From the NCBI RefSeq assembly GCF_001682855.1, contig NZ_MAQW01000012.1, positions 1,067,858 to 1,131,857 of the forward strand: a DNA stretch of 64,000 nucleotides. Direction: 5' to 3'. The notes under the pieces are model-generated. The model ran no database searches. It was not told the DNA's origin and was given only the letters and a program-made list of their open reading frames with translations. The DNA is from Bacillus sp. FJAT-27264. GTDB lineage: Bacteria; Bacillota; Bacilli; Paenibacillales; Paenibacillaceae. A program made the position numbers and the translations under genes. The stretch's first letter is position 1. The number at the start of each line of letters is the position of its first letter. Shown here piece after piece: positions 35,659 through 44,682 of this stretch.

Positions 35659-36858
35659 TTAGTCAAGCAGCGTTGGCGAGAAATCTTCTTGCCAAGGCAA
35701 TCCTTGCTTATTCAATTGCTCCATGAATGGATCTGGATCGAACTCTTCGATGTTGTGTACGCCTGGTTTGTTCCAGATCCCTTTCAGGATCATCATCGCA
35801 CCGATCATCGCCGGTACGCCTGTTGTATAGGAGATCGCTTGGGAGCCTACTTCTGCGTAGCACTCTTGGTGATCGCACACGTTGTATACATAGTAAGTCT
35901 TAGGCTGGCCGTCTTTGGTGCCTTGGATGATACAGCCAATGTTTGTTTTACCCTTAGTTCTTGGTCCCAGGGAAGCCGGGTCTGGCAGAATCGCCTTCAG
36001 GAACTGCAAAGGAATGATTTCTTTGCCTTCATATACAATCGGCTCGATCGAAGTCATACCTACATTCTCAAGCACCTTCAGGTGGTTCAGGTAGTTCTGC
36101 GAGAAGGTCATCCAGAAACGGATCTTCTTCACGCCCTTAATGTTAACTGCAAGGGATTCCAATTCCTCATGGTACAACAGGTAAATGTCCTTCGGACCGA
36201 TTTCCGGAAGGTCATATACTTTTTTCTCAGACAACGGTGGAGTTTCGATCCATTTGCCATCCTCGAAGTAACGTCCGTTTGCGGTAATTTCACGAATATT
36301 TATTTCAGGATTGAAGTTGGTTGCGAACGGGTAACCGTGATCACCTGCATTGGCATCCACAATATCAATCGTATGAATTTCATCAAAATAATGCTTTTGT
36401 GCATAGGCTGTGAACACGCCTGTCACGCCTGGGTCAAAGCCGCTGCCGAGCAGCGCAGTAAGGCCCGCTTTCTCGAATCTTTCCTTGTAAGCCCATTGCC
36501 AGGAGTACTCGAACTTCGCTGTATCCTGTGGTTCGTAGTTTGCAGTATCCACATAGTGAACACCGGTTGCCAGGCAGGCATCCATAATGGTCAGGTCCTG
36601 ATAAGGGAGAGCCACATTAATGACAACATCCGGCCCGAAGCTCTTAATGAGCTCGATAACTTCCTCCGTATTGTCCGCATCAACTTGTGCCGTCTGAATC
36701 TTCGTACGGCCACCATCTAATTTATCCTTCAGCGCGTCGCACTTCGCAACCGTTCTGCTTGCAATACAAATCTCTTCGAACACATCCGGATTCTGGCAGC
36801 ATTTATGAACAACAACACTGGAAACACCGCCAGCGCCAATAATTAACGCTTTTCCCAA
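35659..36858 (-). CDS. Carboxynorspermidine/carboxyspermidine dehydrogenase
   Basis: The 399-residue saccharopine-dehydrogenase-family enzyme has an N-terminal Rossmann motif ALIIGAGGVSSVVVHKC, DVVINVALPYQDL, GVHYVDTANYEP and LLGSGFDPGVTGVFTAYA. It condenses putrescine (or diaminopropane) with aspartate semialdehyde using NADPH. It begins at a TTG preceded by TAGGAGG at 8 bases. With nspC it gives the carboxyaminopropyl route to spermidine/norspermidine, an alternative to SpeD/SpeE. No aspartate-semialdehyde or diamine gene is adjacent. Confidence 0.92.
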   Translation of the reverse strand: MGKALIIGAGGVSSVVVHKCCQNPDVFEEICIASRTVAKCDALKDKLDGGRTKIQTAQVDADNTEEVIELIKSFGPDVVINVALPYQDLTIMDACLATGVHYVDTANYEPQDTAKFEYSWQWAYKERFEKAGLTALLGSGFDPGVTGVFTAYAQKHYFDEIHTIDIVDANAGDHGYPFATNFNPEINIREITANGRYFEDGKWIETPPLSEKKVYDLPEIGPKDIYLLYHEELESLAVNIKGVKKIRFWMTFSQNYLNHLKVLENVGMTSIEPIVYEGKEIIPLQFLKAILPDPASLGPRTKGKTNIGCIIQGTKDGQPKTYYVYNVCDHQECYAEVGSQAISYTTGVPAMIGAMMILKGIWNKPGVHNIEEFDPDPFMEQLNKQGLPWQEDFSPTLLD

Positions 36859-36901
36859 ATTAATAACCTCCTAAATTCCATATGCAAAATCAACAAGGCT
36901 G

Positions 36902-36930
36902 ATTATACAGAATAGTTCCCAAATAATCAA
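36902..36930 (-). promoter_or_regulatory. Sigma-A promoter of the polyamine operon
   Basis: On the minus strand TTGATT (36925-36930) and a perfect TATAAT (36902-36907) are 17 bp apart, about 44 bases before the TTG start. The rest of 36931-37150 shows no gene or clear site. Confidence 0.75.
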
Positions 36931-37150
36931 TAAAAACCGACAAAAAATGATATCTTTTGAGTAAAATCTTTGAGTTTCGCCGTTAATACTCTGCAATCCA
37001 CCGGAATACACTGAAATGCTCTGTTTTCCTGTGAATTATTCTTTTAATTTCAAAAAATCTATAAGGCGAAGACTAAAATTAGACAACTAGATTATTGTAT
37101 CACAGTAACCCACCAGTGGATACGATTTTTTCATAAATCTATGATATTAC

Positions 37151-38524
37151 TCACCTCTCCTGCAAATCGGCAAAAATCCTCTCCGTTTGGGAAGAAACCT
37201 TAGTGTTATACACCACATAGATATCCGGCAATTTGATCACAATATACGGCGGAGAATTTCTATACGTGTACAGTTTAGTTTTCCCGTAGGTGTCAAGCTT
37301 GAAATTGCCTATAGCTACTGTATCCATTGAGATCCCATTTGTACGTCGTGCGCGCGGCAAAGCGTCCACAAGTTTTATCTCCTCAGCATCCTTTAGATTG
37401 AAGCTGTAGTTGTACAGCGGATACTCAATACTCACCTGTCGGTTCTCGCCCAACGCAAAGTGTGGAGTTGAAAATTCTGACTGAACAGTCATCCAGCCCG
37501 TCCCGATGAGGACAACTGGCAAAAATACAAACAGACTGTGATATATGCTTTTACCCACTTTTGTCCCCGTGTTAATCGTTGTGCCGATCCCTATCCGCTT
37601 TGGTACCATAAACGAGCTATCGCTCGGGTTATTATATGTAGTCCCGTTAATCCAATACTCATCATCGTCGGTGACAAAGACCCCACCTTCTCCCTGCCCA
37701 GCGATGTCTGCCGATAATGTTTGCACTTTGTGGTGTACCAGCAGAATACCGATCACAGGCAGAACGCTAACGATAATAACACCAGATATCCATAATGCAT
37801 TCCCCGGGAAGCTCTCTCTCTGAAGAGCATAGGCAAGCAAAACAGCGCTAACGCTGTTTAGAACGGCGAGGCCAAGCCATAGCAGCGACCAATAGCTCAG
37901 GCTGATCTTGTTAAGCTTCACATTAAGTTCACTGTCCGTGCCGTGCACCTTTGGTTTCATTTTGCCAAAAGCCCGAAATACTACAAACATCAGCACCACC
38001 GTCGCCAATGCAACCGCTCCGATCACCCGGTTATCCCCGTCTCGCTGCCCCCCTATTATAAATGGAACAGCACCAATGACCGCAGGCACTATAAACCAAA
38101 ACGGGGAAATCATCATCCGCTCCTTAAGCAATGAGAGCTTGGTATCCACCCGGACAACCCTTTTCTCTCCGACAAACCATCCATTCCTCACTTTAATCTC
38201 CTTAGCGGCACGGTGTGCTTTCAAGAAGGGGATCCGAAGTACATAGATCATCACGGCTGCCCAGACCATCGTGTAGATATAAACCAGTGAGACGTATTTA
38301 GTCAGGAACAGGAGCGGCAGCAAAGCAAGCAATACCCATACACTGTAGGTAGCGAATCTTTTTTTACTTGTCACCCGCAGGCGCGTCAACTCTACATCCT
38401 CCATCGCTTCAGGTGGCAGACTTACACCAAACCACAGGTAGTCCCTAGGCTTCAGTTGACTTGCATAAGTGGCCAGTACAATCGTGAAGATTAAAAGTCC
38501 TATGAACAAAAAGAGAATCTGCAT
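37151..38524 (-). CDS. Multi-pass membrane protein with DUF5808-type segment
   Basis: The 457-residue protein has about eight predicted membrane helices (for example 1-20, 60-95, 135-160, 170-185, 212-232, 245-260, 335-352). In the middle the soluble stretch DDDEYWINGTTYNNPSDSS FMVPKRIGIGTTINTG (in two parts) matches the DUF5808 pattern of Firmicute membrane proteins, followed by a C-terminal PH-like tail. It starts 10 bases after the GntR-type regulator gene, so the two form a unit like other regulator/DUF1648-type pairs linked to envelope stress. Function is unknown. Confidence 0.75.
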   Translation of the reverse strand: MQILFLFIGLLIFTIVLATYASQLKPRDYLWFGVSLPPEAMEDVELTRLRVTSKKRFATYSVWVLLALLPLLFLTKYVSLVYIYTMVWAAVMIYVLRIPFLKAHRAAKEIKVRNGWFVGEKRVVRVDTKLSLLKERMMISPFWFIVPAVIGAVPFIIGGQRDGDNRVIGAVALATVVLMFVVFRAFGKMKPKVHGTDSELNVKLNKISLSYWSLLWLGLAVLNSVSAVLLAYALQRESFPGNALWISGVIIVSVLPVIGILLVHHKVQTLSADIAGQGEGGVFVTDDDEYWINGTTYNNPSDSSFMVPKRIGIGTTINTGTKVGKSIYHSLFVFLPVVLIGTGWMTVQSEFSTPHFALGENRQVSIEYPLYNYSFNLKDAEEIKLVDALPRARRTNGISMDTVAIGNFKLDTYGKTKLYTYRNSPPYIVIKLPDIYVVYNTKVSSQTERIFADLQER

Positions 38525-38534
38525 GAAAGTCCTC

Positions 38535-38930
38535 CTATTCTGAAATAGAATTTCCTTTAAAGGTTACAGCACTAAAAATGGTAGCACACATCTGCATAAA
38601 CTCGTCGCGGGGGATTCCCTTCAGACTTGCTTCTGAGATGACCAGACGCAGCTCATTCTCAAGCTTCGCTTTAAATTCTGCCTGTCTCATTGCCAGCGGC
38701 ATGACCGTGGCCCCGTGCCTGCGATCAATGGAGATAAATCCTTCATTCTTCAAAATGGCATAGGCCTTGTTCACCGTCATCGCGTTCACACCAAGGTCTT
38801 GGGCCATTTGCCGGACTGTCGGCAACTTCTCGCCGTAAGCCAGCGCTCCCGAACCTATACCGATTACGATTTCGTTGCGGAGCTGGACATAGATTGGAAG
38901 CTCACTTTTAAAATCCAGAGTAATGATCAT
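38535..38930 (-). CDS. GntR-family regulator (YtrA subfamily)
   Basis: The 131-residue protein has a GntR winged helix (about 12-78: PIYVQLRNEIVIGIGSG, GEKLPTVRQMAQDLGVNAMT, NKAYAILKNEGFI, RRHGATV) and only a short two-helix C-terminus, the hallmark of the YtrA subfamily. Such regulators sit first in operons with membrane proteins or ABC transporters and repress them. It fits here: the DUF5808 membrane gene follows by 10 bases and a palindrome lies 38 bases upstream of the start. Confidence 0.9.
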   Translation of the reverse strand: MIITLDFKSELPIYVQLRNEIVIGIGSGALAYGEKLPTVRQMAQDLGVNAMTVNKAYAILKNEGFISIDRRHGATVMPLAMRQAEFKAKLENELRLVISEASLKGIPRDEFMQMCATIFSAVTFKGNSISE

Positions 38931-38968
38931 AGAGCCTCCTGTTATAGATGTTGTAGCTGTTTATTGGG

Positions 38969-38997
38969 TATTTGTATCATATACTCTAATACAAATA
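38969..38997. promoter_or_regulatory. Probable operator of the GntR/YtrA-type regulator
   Basis: TATTTGTAT and ATACAAATA form a perfect 9-bp inverted repeat with an 11-bp spacer. Its spacing and position directly upstream of the regulator gene suit a dimeric GntR protein. Confidence 0.6.
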
Positions 38998-39040
38998 ATA
39001 CTTAAAGTAAAATATTTCTATTGTATTAAGTGACATTAAG

Positions 39041-39352
39041 ATTCAAACAGAAGATCAGGCGTTATTCTGGTGAAGTTCGGGCTTTAGCTTTTAGCCGCAA
39101 CACTCCGATGCCCCGCAGCTGTCTTCTTAACAATGGAAAATGACTCTAGCTCCCCAACTAAGAGCATTTTCGTACCTTAAATTTCTTTAAAAGAGGCAAA
39201 AAAGGAAAATAAGGGCATTATTGTATCTTATTCTTCTAAAATAACCTTAAAAGGTCTATTCAAGGGAAATTAACGTACAATATTGTCCTTAATTCCCACT
39301 AATCCTTAGCTGCAGAGTATTTAGGGTACAAAAATGCTGTTAATTACACTTA
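39041..39352. repeat. Nested palindromic intergenic repeat, copy 2
   Basis: It matches copy 3 (45559-45867) over about 310 bp. A less conserved 5' part has ATTCTGGTGAAG (39078-39089 region) and CTCCCCAACTAA. Four 21-bp units follow: A (39158-39180, GCATTTTCGTACCTTA), B (39209-39232), C inverted (39269-39292) and D inverted (39320-39345). A pairs with D and B with C, giving a long nested hairpin. Confidence 0.8.
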
Positions 39353-39361
39353 TACAAAGCA

Positions 39362-39380
39362 AAAGGATGCCCCTCAGCCA
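39362..39380 (-). terminator. Distal half of the M14 peptidase terminator, split by the IS150-type element
   Basis: On the minus strand this arm reads TGGCTGAGGGGCATCCTTT followed by TGCTTTG. It pairs with 41059-41077 (15 Watson-Crick and 2 wobble pairs of 19, loop GTTA) once the inserted element is removed. Confidence 0.75.
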
Positions 39381-39428
39381 TAATGAACTGCACCCCGTCA
39401 AGTAGACAGTGCAAAAAATAAAAGATCC

Positions 39429-40280
39429 TTAAGCGGCCTTAGTCCTGAATTCAATAGGACTGAGGCCGTTTAGCTTTGCCTGCAACCGTTCGTAATTGTA
39501 AAAGTGTATGTAATTATCAATGTCTTGTTGGAGCTCTTCAAAAGTGCGGTAGGTATGCAAGTAGTACTTCTCACATTTCAGTGTGCCCCAAAAGGATTCC
39601 ATCGGTCCATTATCAATGCAGCAGCCCACCCGGGACATGCTTTGCGTCAGTTTCGCTTCGTCCAGCATCTCCTTAAAGTGCAGAGAGGTATACTGGAAAC
39701 CACGGTCGCTGTGAAGTAAGGGATGGTTCTCTGGCGCTGCCTCCAAAGCCAACTCTAACGTCTTAAAGACCAGCGAATTATTATTAGAATGACCTAGAAC
39801 GTAAGCAACAATGGACTTGTCATGCAGATCCTTAATGGCGCTTAAATACGCTTTCTGTCCGTTGCCGTACTTGAATTCCGTTACATCCGTTACCCATTTT
39901 TGGTTTGGTGTTTCCGCCTCGAAGTTGCGGTTCAATACATTCTCTGCGACCTGCTGAGGCGTGGAGCCTACGTACTTCTTCCGCTTTCTTCGGATGACAG
40001 ACTGGATGCCTTGGAGCCTCATAAGGCGGTACACTCGCTTCGCGTTCAGCGCTTTGCCCATTTGTCTGCGCAAATGTAGAGTGAGCTGGCGATACCCAAA
40101 GATTCGCTCCACCTTCTCATATAGAAGGAGCATGGCCTGGGTCAGTTTCGCGTTGTCGGTCTCCCGGGAACTGGGTTTACGGTTCAACCATTTGTAGTAA
40201 CTTGAGCGCGAGATTTCTGCAATGTCACACAAAAGCTGAATGGGGCGAGACTCCTCTTGCTGAACGGCCTGAATAGCCAA
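39429..40280 (-). CDS. IS150-type transposase OrfB (integrase catalytic part)
   Basis: The 283-residue frame has an N-terminal HTH_21 region (SRSSYYKWLNRKPSS ... FGYRQLT) and an rve integrase core with the DDE residues in WVTDVTEF, LHSDRGFQY and the Glu of PMESFWGTLK. It is expressed by a -1 frameshift from orfA: the OrfB frame is open upstream through VRQENIYLAIQAVQQEES back to the slippery site. The fused OrfAB is the transposase. No internal stop or damage is seen. Confidence 0.93.
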   Translation of the reverse strand: MAIQAVQQEESRPIQLLCDIAEISRSSYYKWLNRKPSSRETDNAKLTQAMLLLYEKVERIFGYRQLTLHLRRQMGKALNAKRVYRLMRLQGIQSVIRRKRKKYVGSTPQQVAENVLNRNFEAETPNQKWVTDVTEFKYGNGQKAYLSAIKDLHDKSIVAYVLGHSNNNSLVFKTLELALEAAPENHPLLHSDRGFQYTSLHFKEMLDEAKLTQSMSRVGCCIDNGPMESFWGTLKCEKYYLHTYRTFEELQQDIDNYIHFYNYERLQAKLNGLSPIEFRTKAA

Positions 40281-40306
40281 GTAGATATTCTCCTGACGAA
40301 CTTGAC

Positions 40307-40987
40307 TTAACGTCTCCTCCTTTCGAGTTCCTCTAACTTTTTTAGAAAAGCATTCTCCGCACGAAGCCGTGCATTCTCGTATTCCAGCTTTTGCATGGCG
40401 AGCCTATGGCGATCTGCTTCCGTGAGCTCTTCAGGCGCTTTCGTGCGTCCTCTGCCGTCCCTTAGCGCCTTCTCGCCGCCTGCTTCGTACTTTTTCACCC
40501 AGCTATATACTTGTTGGTAAGAAACGTGAAAATGACTTGCTGCCTTTGTGTAATCTTGTCCATTTGCCAGACAATACAACACAATATCTATCCGTTCCTG
40601 CCAAGTGGTTGCGCGTCCTTTGGTCATAGCTTTAGTTCCTCCTGAATTAGCCGTTAAACTGTTGCTATGACCATTATACTTCTTAATCCAGTTGGCGAGT
40701 TGGGTTGTACTTGCGATCTTATACTTGTAGATAATTTGGCTTTGCGACAATCCACCCTCGATATAATCCCTAACCGCTTGGAGTTTAAGTTCTATTGAAT
40801 ACTTTTGGTTATGGGTTCGAGGTTCTAGGCCTTCGTAGCCGTACAATTGATAACGTCGTCGCCATTTCAATATAGATGTTTTAGTTAATCCGTATTTCCG
40901 AGCACCAGCTTTTAACCCGATGTGTCCATATTCAATTTCCTGAAGTATCGTTATTTTTTCAAGGGCTGTAAACTTCTTTTGTTCCAT
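40307..40987 (-). CDS. IS150-type OrfA (DNA-binding, double HTH)
   Basis: The protein has about 226 residues from the ATG at 40987 (the frame opens at 41002). It has two helix-turn-helix units (ALEKITILQEIEYGHIGLKAGARKYGLTKTSILKWRRRY and a second after TWQERIDIVLYCLANGQDY, split in the family manner) and a C-terminal leucine-zipper-like helix (HRLAMQKLEYENARLRAENAFLKKL) used for multimerisation. It binds the element ends and supplies the N-terminal part of the OrfAB fusion. Confidence 0.92.
   Translation of the reverse strand: MEQKKFTALEKITILQEIEYGHIGLKAGARKYGLTKTSILKWRRRYQLYGYEGLEPRTHNQKYSIELKLQAVRDYIEGGLSQSQIIYKYKIASTTQLANWIKKYNGHSNSLTANSGGTKAMTKGRATTWQERIDIVLYCLANGQDYTKAASHFHVSYQQVYSWVKKYEAGGEKALRDGRGRTKAPEELTEADRHRLAMQKLEYENARLRAENAFLKKLEELERRRR
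40337..40343 (-). promoter_or_regulatory. Programmed -1 frameshift site (A6G) of the IS150-type element
   Basis: On the minus strand AAAAAAG lies near the end of orfA. Slipping back one base moves ribosomes from the LKKLEELERRRR frame to KKVRGTRKEE, which leads into orfB. This is the same heptamer as in IS150. Confidence 0.8.
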
Positions 40988-41057
40988 AAAAATGCTCCCC
41001 ATACAGTAACAGGTTTTTATTATTTCACCTGTCTACTATATGGGGAGCATATCATAA

Positions 41058-41077
41058 CTGGCCTCGGGACATCCTTT
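41058..41077 (-). terminator. Proximal half of the M14 peptidase terminator, split by the IS150-type element
   Basis: On the minus strand AAAGGATGTCCCGAGGCCAG begins 21 bases after the peptidase stop. Its partner arm now lies 1.7 kb away at 39362-39380, so the terminator is probably no longer functional. Confidence 0.75.
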
Positions 41078-41097
41078 ATTCGTATCTGTTGATTCTA

Positions 41098-44000
41098 TTA
41101 CTTCAGGTTAATCAGATTGCTGATGATAACCGCAGCCTGGGCACGGTTGGCAACACCTTTCGGTCCGAACGTGTCGGCTGTCAAACCTTTGACAATACCT
41201 TCTTGGGCAAGCAGCGCTACCGCTTCTTTGCCGTAGGAAGCAATGCTTCCTTTATCCTTAAAGGTTGCAAGTGTCGCGTCAACGTCACTTACCGACTTGC
41301 CTTTGAATTTCTTCAGGGCATTGGCGGCAATGATCGCCATTTCTTCACGTGTAATCGCACGCTTCGGATCGAACTTGCCTCCACCTACACCGTTAATCAG
41401 GCCGTTGTTGACCCCGGAAGCGATGTAGCTGTAAGACCAATCCGTTGCTTTGACATCACTGAAGGAAGCAGCGGCATTCTCATCCAGCAGGTCGAAGGCA
41501 CGCACGATCATGGTGATGAATTCAGCACGTGTAACTTCTTTCAGTGGTGCGAATGAATTGTCACTTACACCTTTGATAATACCTTTTTCCATCAGTTCCT
41601 TAATGGCGTCTGTTGCCCAAACCACTTTACCCAGGTCTGTGAAGTTTGCCACAGGTGTTGCTGCAGGCGCAGACGGTTGAACTGTTGGATCTGGTGTTAC
41701 TGTCGGTGCAGGCGTTGCGGTTGGTGCAGGTGTTGCAATAGGTCCGTTGCCACCCGATGACACTGGCGGCGGTGTCTCCAAACCACCATTGTCCATACCG
41801 TCTGCTTCAGTCGCAGCCGGGGAAGAAGCATAGATCGCATTAGCCAGCAAACGGAACTGGTTCTGCGGGTGATATTTGTTAAGTAGGTCATTGGCAAACA
41901 ACGTTACATTCAGGTTGTTCTGCTTGTAGCTCAGAGCCAATACTTGATCCTTAGCAGCACTGCTGTTCGGCCACCATCCGGCTTTGAAGAAATCATCACC
42001 GTTGCCGTATTTAGCCAGCACTTCTGTACCCTCTGGAACGGCAGTGATGTAAGCCGCCGACACCGTATACAGGTATTCAGAAGCTGCGTAAGGCGCTGTA
42101 ATTACGTTATCCTGGGAGATAACCGCCTTGAACAATCCTTCATGAGCGTCAGCTCTACCAGCTGCGTTGACTGGGTTAGAATAATCCAGACCAGGTAGAA
42201 CCTTAAGATTTTTGACTGTGCTCAGCATACTTCTTCCGTATCCGATAAACGGTTTGCCAGTAGTAATCAGATTGGTTCCCGAGTTCACAAGAACGTCGGC
42301 TGCTGCGGTATCTGTAGTTACTTTAAATCCAAGATCAGCCACAATGAAGCCAGGTGCACCGCCAATGGCGACACTTGGAGCCTTCAAGAGCTTGCCTGTC
42401 TTATCTGCATTTGGATTGAATGGCACAAGATCCAGCAGATATTTGGAAGCAACGGTTCTTAAGTTCGATCTGGAGACGAGGAAGCTTCCTTTTTCATATC
42501 CATATCCGTCTTTTTCGAGCAGAGTTACAGCTTTTTTGTTCGCCAGCAGCTCATTTACTGCTTTGATCGCATCATTGTTGCTGTTACGGATTACGTAGTT
42601 TTGCTCGAATGGATAGCTATCCAAGTTGGTGCTAGGAATTGAAATACTTGTAACTTGCTTTGTTATTCCCTTAAAAGCACCAGCAGTGCGGATAATGTGA
42701 CGGTCGAAACCGCGCATGTCCGCGAAATTCTGTACAGTATCGGAATACATTTCATTGAAATCGGATACGTTGAGTCCATCATACAGAACTAAGTTCGCAA
42801 ATCCGCGTTTGGCCTGATGCATGTTCACGACATAGGTTCCTGCCGGGTAAGTGACAGAACCCACAGTAACACTAGTGGTGGTCTGCTCTACCTTGATATT
42901 GTTACGGAGCAAGTACTGTACCATTTTGTACGTTTCCAGCTCATTTTTTTGCAGGTTCTTGTCAACTGGCAACACGTAATACTCAGGGAAGAAGTTTGCA
43001 TTCTCGCCCCGCGGACGGCCGATCGGCTCGTATTTCGCATTGATCAAGTTCTTATCAACTGCTCTGTTATCTTCATTATTGATTCCGCGTTTGAAAATTT
43101 CCAGCTGATTCAGGAACAGCTTCTCCTTGTTGTCCACTACATAGCTTGTTGCTCCAAGAGTAGCGTAGTAGAAAGCATCCAGTGAATCTTCGTTCAGCTC
43201 AGGAACTTCAAGCGTGTGTCCCATTGCACCTTGGTGCATTGCATATACTGCTGTATACGCTGGGGAAGCATCATCCCAACCTGTTACATAGGTACCGGAA
43301 GCACCTTTATAGTTCGGATCTTTCCTTAATTTCTCACTTTCTTCGTAAGGAACATGATAGGAATCATATTTGGTATTCGCAATCGCAGCATTCCCCATAG
43401 CATGTGCCTGATCAACCATATTGTCCAATACCAGGTCATACTCGATGTTTGGATCATGTGGCGGAGTGCAAGGCTCGATCAAGAAACCACTGACAAATCC
43501 GTGCATATCCAGGAAGCTAAGTGGCGTCCATTTAGCGATTTGAGCCGTTACTGCTTGTGTTTCAGGTTGAGTCTGATAAGAGTTATCCCGGTTCGGATCT
43601 AGCAATGTAGATGTTGCGCGTGTGTTCAACGCACGGCCATCGGGATTTTCTACATAATCCAAAAGGAAGATTACGTTATCCAATGCCGAATCAATATCCA
43701 GTGATACTTTTTTGGCATTGCCTTTATCGTCAGTCGTGTCATACGATACTACTTTTTGTGTCATCAGGGTGTCGAGGAACTTGATGATCACGTCTACCCC
43801 GTTAGCTTCATCAGCATGAATGTTGTTCAGCCAGATAGGTACTTTATAGTCTTTCAGTTCACCGCTTCTGATCTTCTCCTGCAATGCGGCAGGGTCATTC
43901 ATCATCAGAGGCAAGGTTTCATTCAAATATTGGTCCACAGAAGCCTTGTCTTTACCCACGATGGAGAAGTGGATCGCGCGGCCTTGGGTAGAAGTACCAA

Positions 44001-44682
44001 TTTGTTGATATTCTACGTAGCGGTTGTATTTATTGTTGCCCGGCGCAGTGATACGGTCAATCGCCGGTTTAATCTCATCGTATGTATGATAGGTATCATA
44101 CGGGTTCAGCTTCACTTGCTGCTCTGCCACAACATGTCCGGAAGGGATGGAGGCTATCAGGTTGTAAATTCCTGCACGCTTCACATACTCTGCACGGATC
44201 CCGGAGAGCGACAGATTGACGCCATACAAAAGGTCAAAATGAACCAGTGCTTTGACTTTGGAGCCAGAGACAGGCTCATAGGTCACCTTAATGAACGGGT
44301 CGCCCGTATAATCTCTTACTTTCGAATCATTATTCCATTTCTTCCAAGCCGCCAACGGCTTCATCTCTTCCGCATTTCTGCCGAAGTTCCAGATGATTTG
44401 GTCAGTCGTTGTGCCTTGCGGAAGGTCGAAGATGATTTCCAGTGTTCTGGCTTCCGTCATGGAAGCTTGGTATACCTCGGTAGATACTGTAGGTGGCGCA
44501 TAGACTTCCGATGTTACCGATGTCTGAGATACCCCTTCGGAAGATCCTGCTGCATCAGCTGCAGGTGCTGTAACAGCTTGAGGTGCTATCTCGCTTACTA
44601 CTGGTGCGGCATAGGCTGCTGGAAGCAGTCCTGACATCATCAGGGTAAACGCAATTAATAAGGATAATAATCTTTTAGACAT
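41098..44682 (-). CDS. S-layer-anchored M14-family zinc carboxypeptidase
   Basis: The 1194-residue protein has a signal peptide (1-26), an N-terminal beta-rich region, then an M14 peptidase domain (about 205-530). Zinc ligands are His289 and Glu292 (NNIHADEANG) and His394 (FLDMHGF); NPDGR at 347-351 supplies substrate contacts and Glu492 (GHTLEVPELN) fits the catalytic acid. A long beta-rich region follows (530-990), then a Pro/Thr linker (ATPAPTATPAPTVTPDPTV) and three SLH domains (about 1015-1194). It should act at the cell surface on peptides. Its terminator has been split by an IS element. Confidence 0.92.
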   Translation of the reverse strand: MSKRLLSLLIAFTLMMSGLLPAAYAAPVVSEIAPQAVTAPAADAAGSSEGVSQTSVTSEVYAPPTVSTEVYQASMTEARTLEIIFDLPQGTTTDQIIWNFGRNAEEMKPLAAWKKWNNDSKVRDYTGDPFIKVTYEPVSGSKVKALVHFDLLYGVNLSLSGIRAEYVKRAGIYNLIASIPSGHVVAEQQVKLNPYDTYHTYDEIKPAIDRITAPGNNKYNRYVEYQQIGTSTQGRAIHFSIVGKDKASVDQYLNETLPLMMNDPAALQEKIRSGELKDYKVPIWLNNIHADEANGVDVIIKFLDTLMTQKVVSYDTTDDKGNAKKVSLDIDSALDNVIFLLDYVENPDGRALNTRATSTLLDPNRDNSYQTQPETQAVTAQIAKWTPLSFLDMHGFVSGFLIEPCTPPHDPNIEYDLVLDNMVDQAHAMGNAAIANTKYDSYHVPYEESEKLRKDPNYKGASGTYVTGWDDASPAYTAVYAMHQGAMGHTLEVPELNEDSLDAFYYATLGATSYVVDNKEKLFLNQLEIFKRGINNEDNRAVDKNLINAKYEPIGRPRGENANFFPEYYVLPVDKNLQKNELETYKMVQYLLRNNIKVEQTTTSVTVGSVTYPAGTYVVNMHQAKRGFANLVLYDGLNVSDFNEMYSDTVQNFADMRGFDRHIIRTAGAFKGITKQVTSISIPSTNLDSYPFEQNYVIRNSNNDAIKAVNELLANKKAVTLLEKDGYGYEKGSFLVSRSNLRTVASKYLLDLVPFNPNADKTGKLLKAPSVAIGGAPGFIVADLGFKVTTDTAAADVLVNSGTNLITTGKPFIGYGRSMLSTVKNLKVLPGLDYSNPVNAAGRADAHEGLFKAVISQDNVITAPYAASEYLYTVSAAYITAVPEGTEVLAKYGNGDDFFKAGWWPNSSAAKDQVLALSYKQNNLNVTLFANDLLNKYHPQNQFRLLANAIYASSPAATEADGMDNGGLETPPPVSSGGNGPIATPAPTATPAPTVTPDPTVQPSAPAATPVANFTDLGKVVWATDAIKELMEKGIIKGVSDNSFAPLKEVTRAEFITMIVRAFDLLDENAAASFSDVKATDWSYSYIASGVNNGLINGVGGGKFDPKRAITREEMAIIAANALKKFKGKSVSDVDATLATFKDKGSIASYGKEAVALLAQEGIVKGLTADTFGPKGVANRAQAAVIISNLINLK

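Larger units (their letters stand above)
39384..41054 (-). mobile_element. IS3-family (IS150 group) insertion sequence
   Basis: The element is 1671 bp and carries orfA and orfB on the minus strand. Its ends are TGAACTGCACCCCGTCAAGT at the left and TGATATGCTCCCCATATAGT on the complement of the right, then AGACAG on both. The 3-bp direct repeat TAA flanks it (39381-39383 and 41055-41057), as expected for IS150. The intact reading frames and frameshift site suggest it is active. It lies in the loop of a terminator hairpin. Confidence 0.92.

Noticed and set aside
35653..36720. Plus-strand ORF of 355 codons over the dehydrogenase gene
   Set aside because: It is a shadow of the well-supported minus-strand gene, with no ribosome site and no recognisable protein motifs.
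43756..44634. Plus-strand ORF of 292 codons over the M14 peptidase gene
   Set aside because: It is antisense to a gene with clear motifs and has cysteine/arginine-rich random composition.
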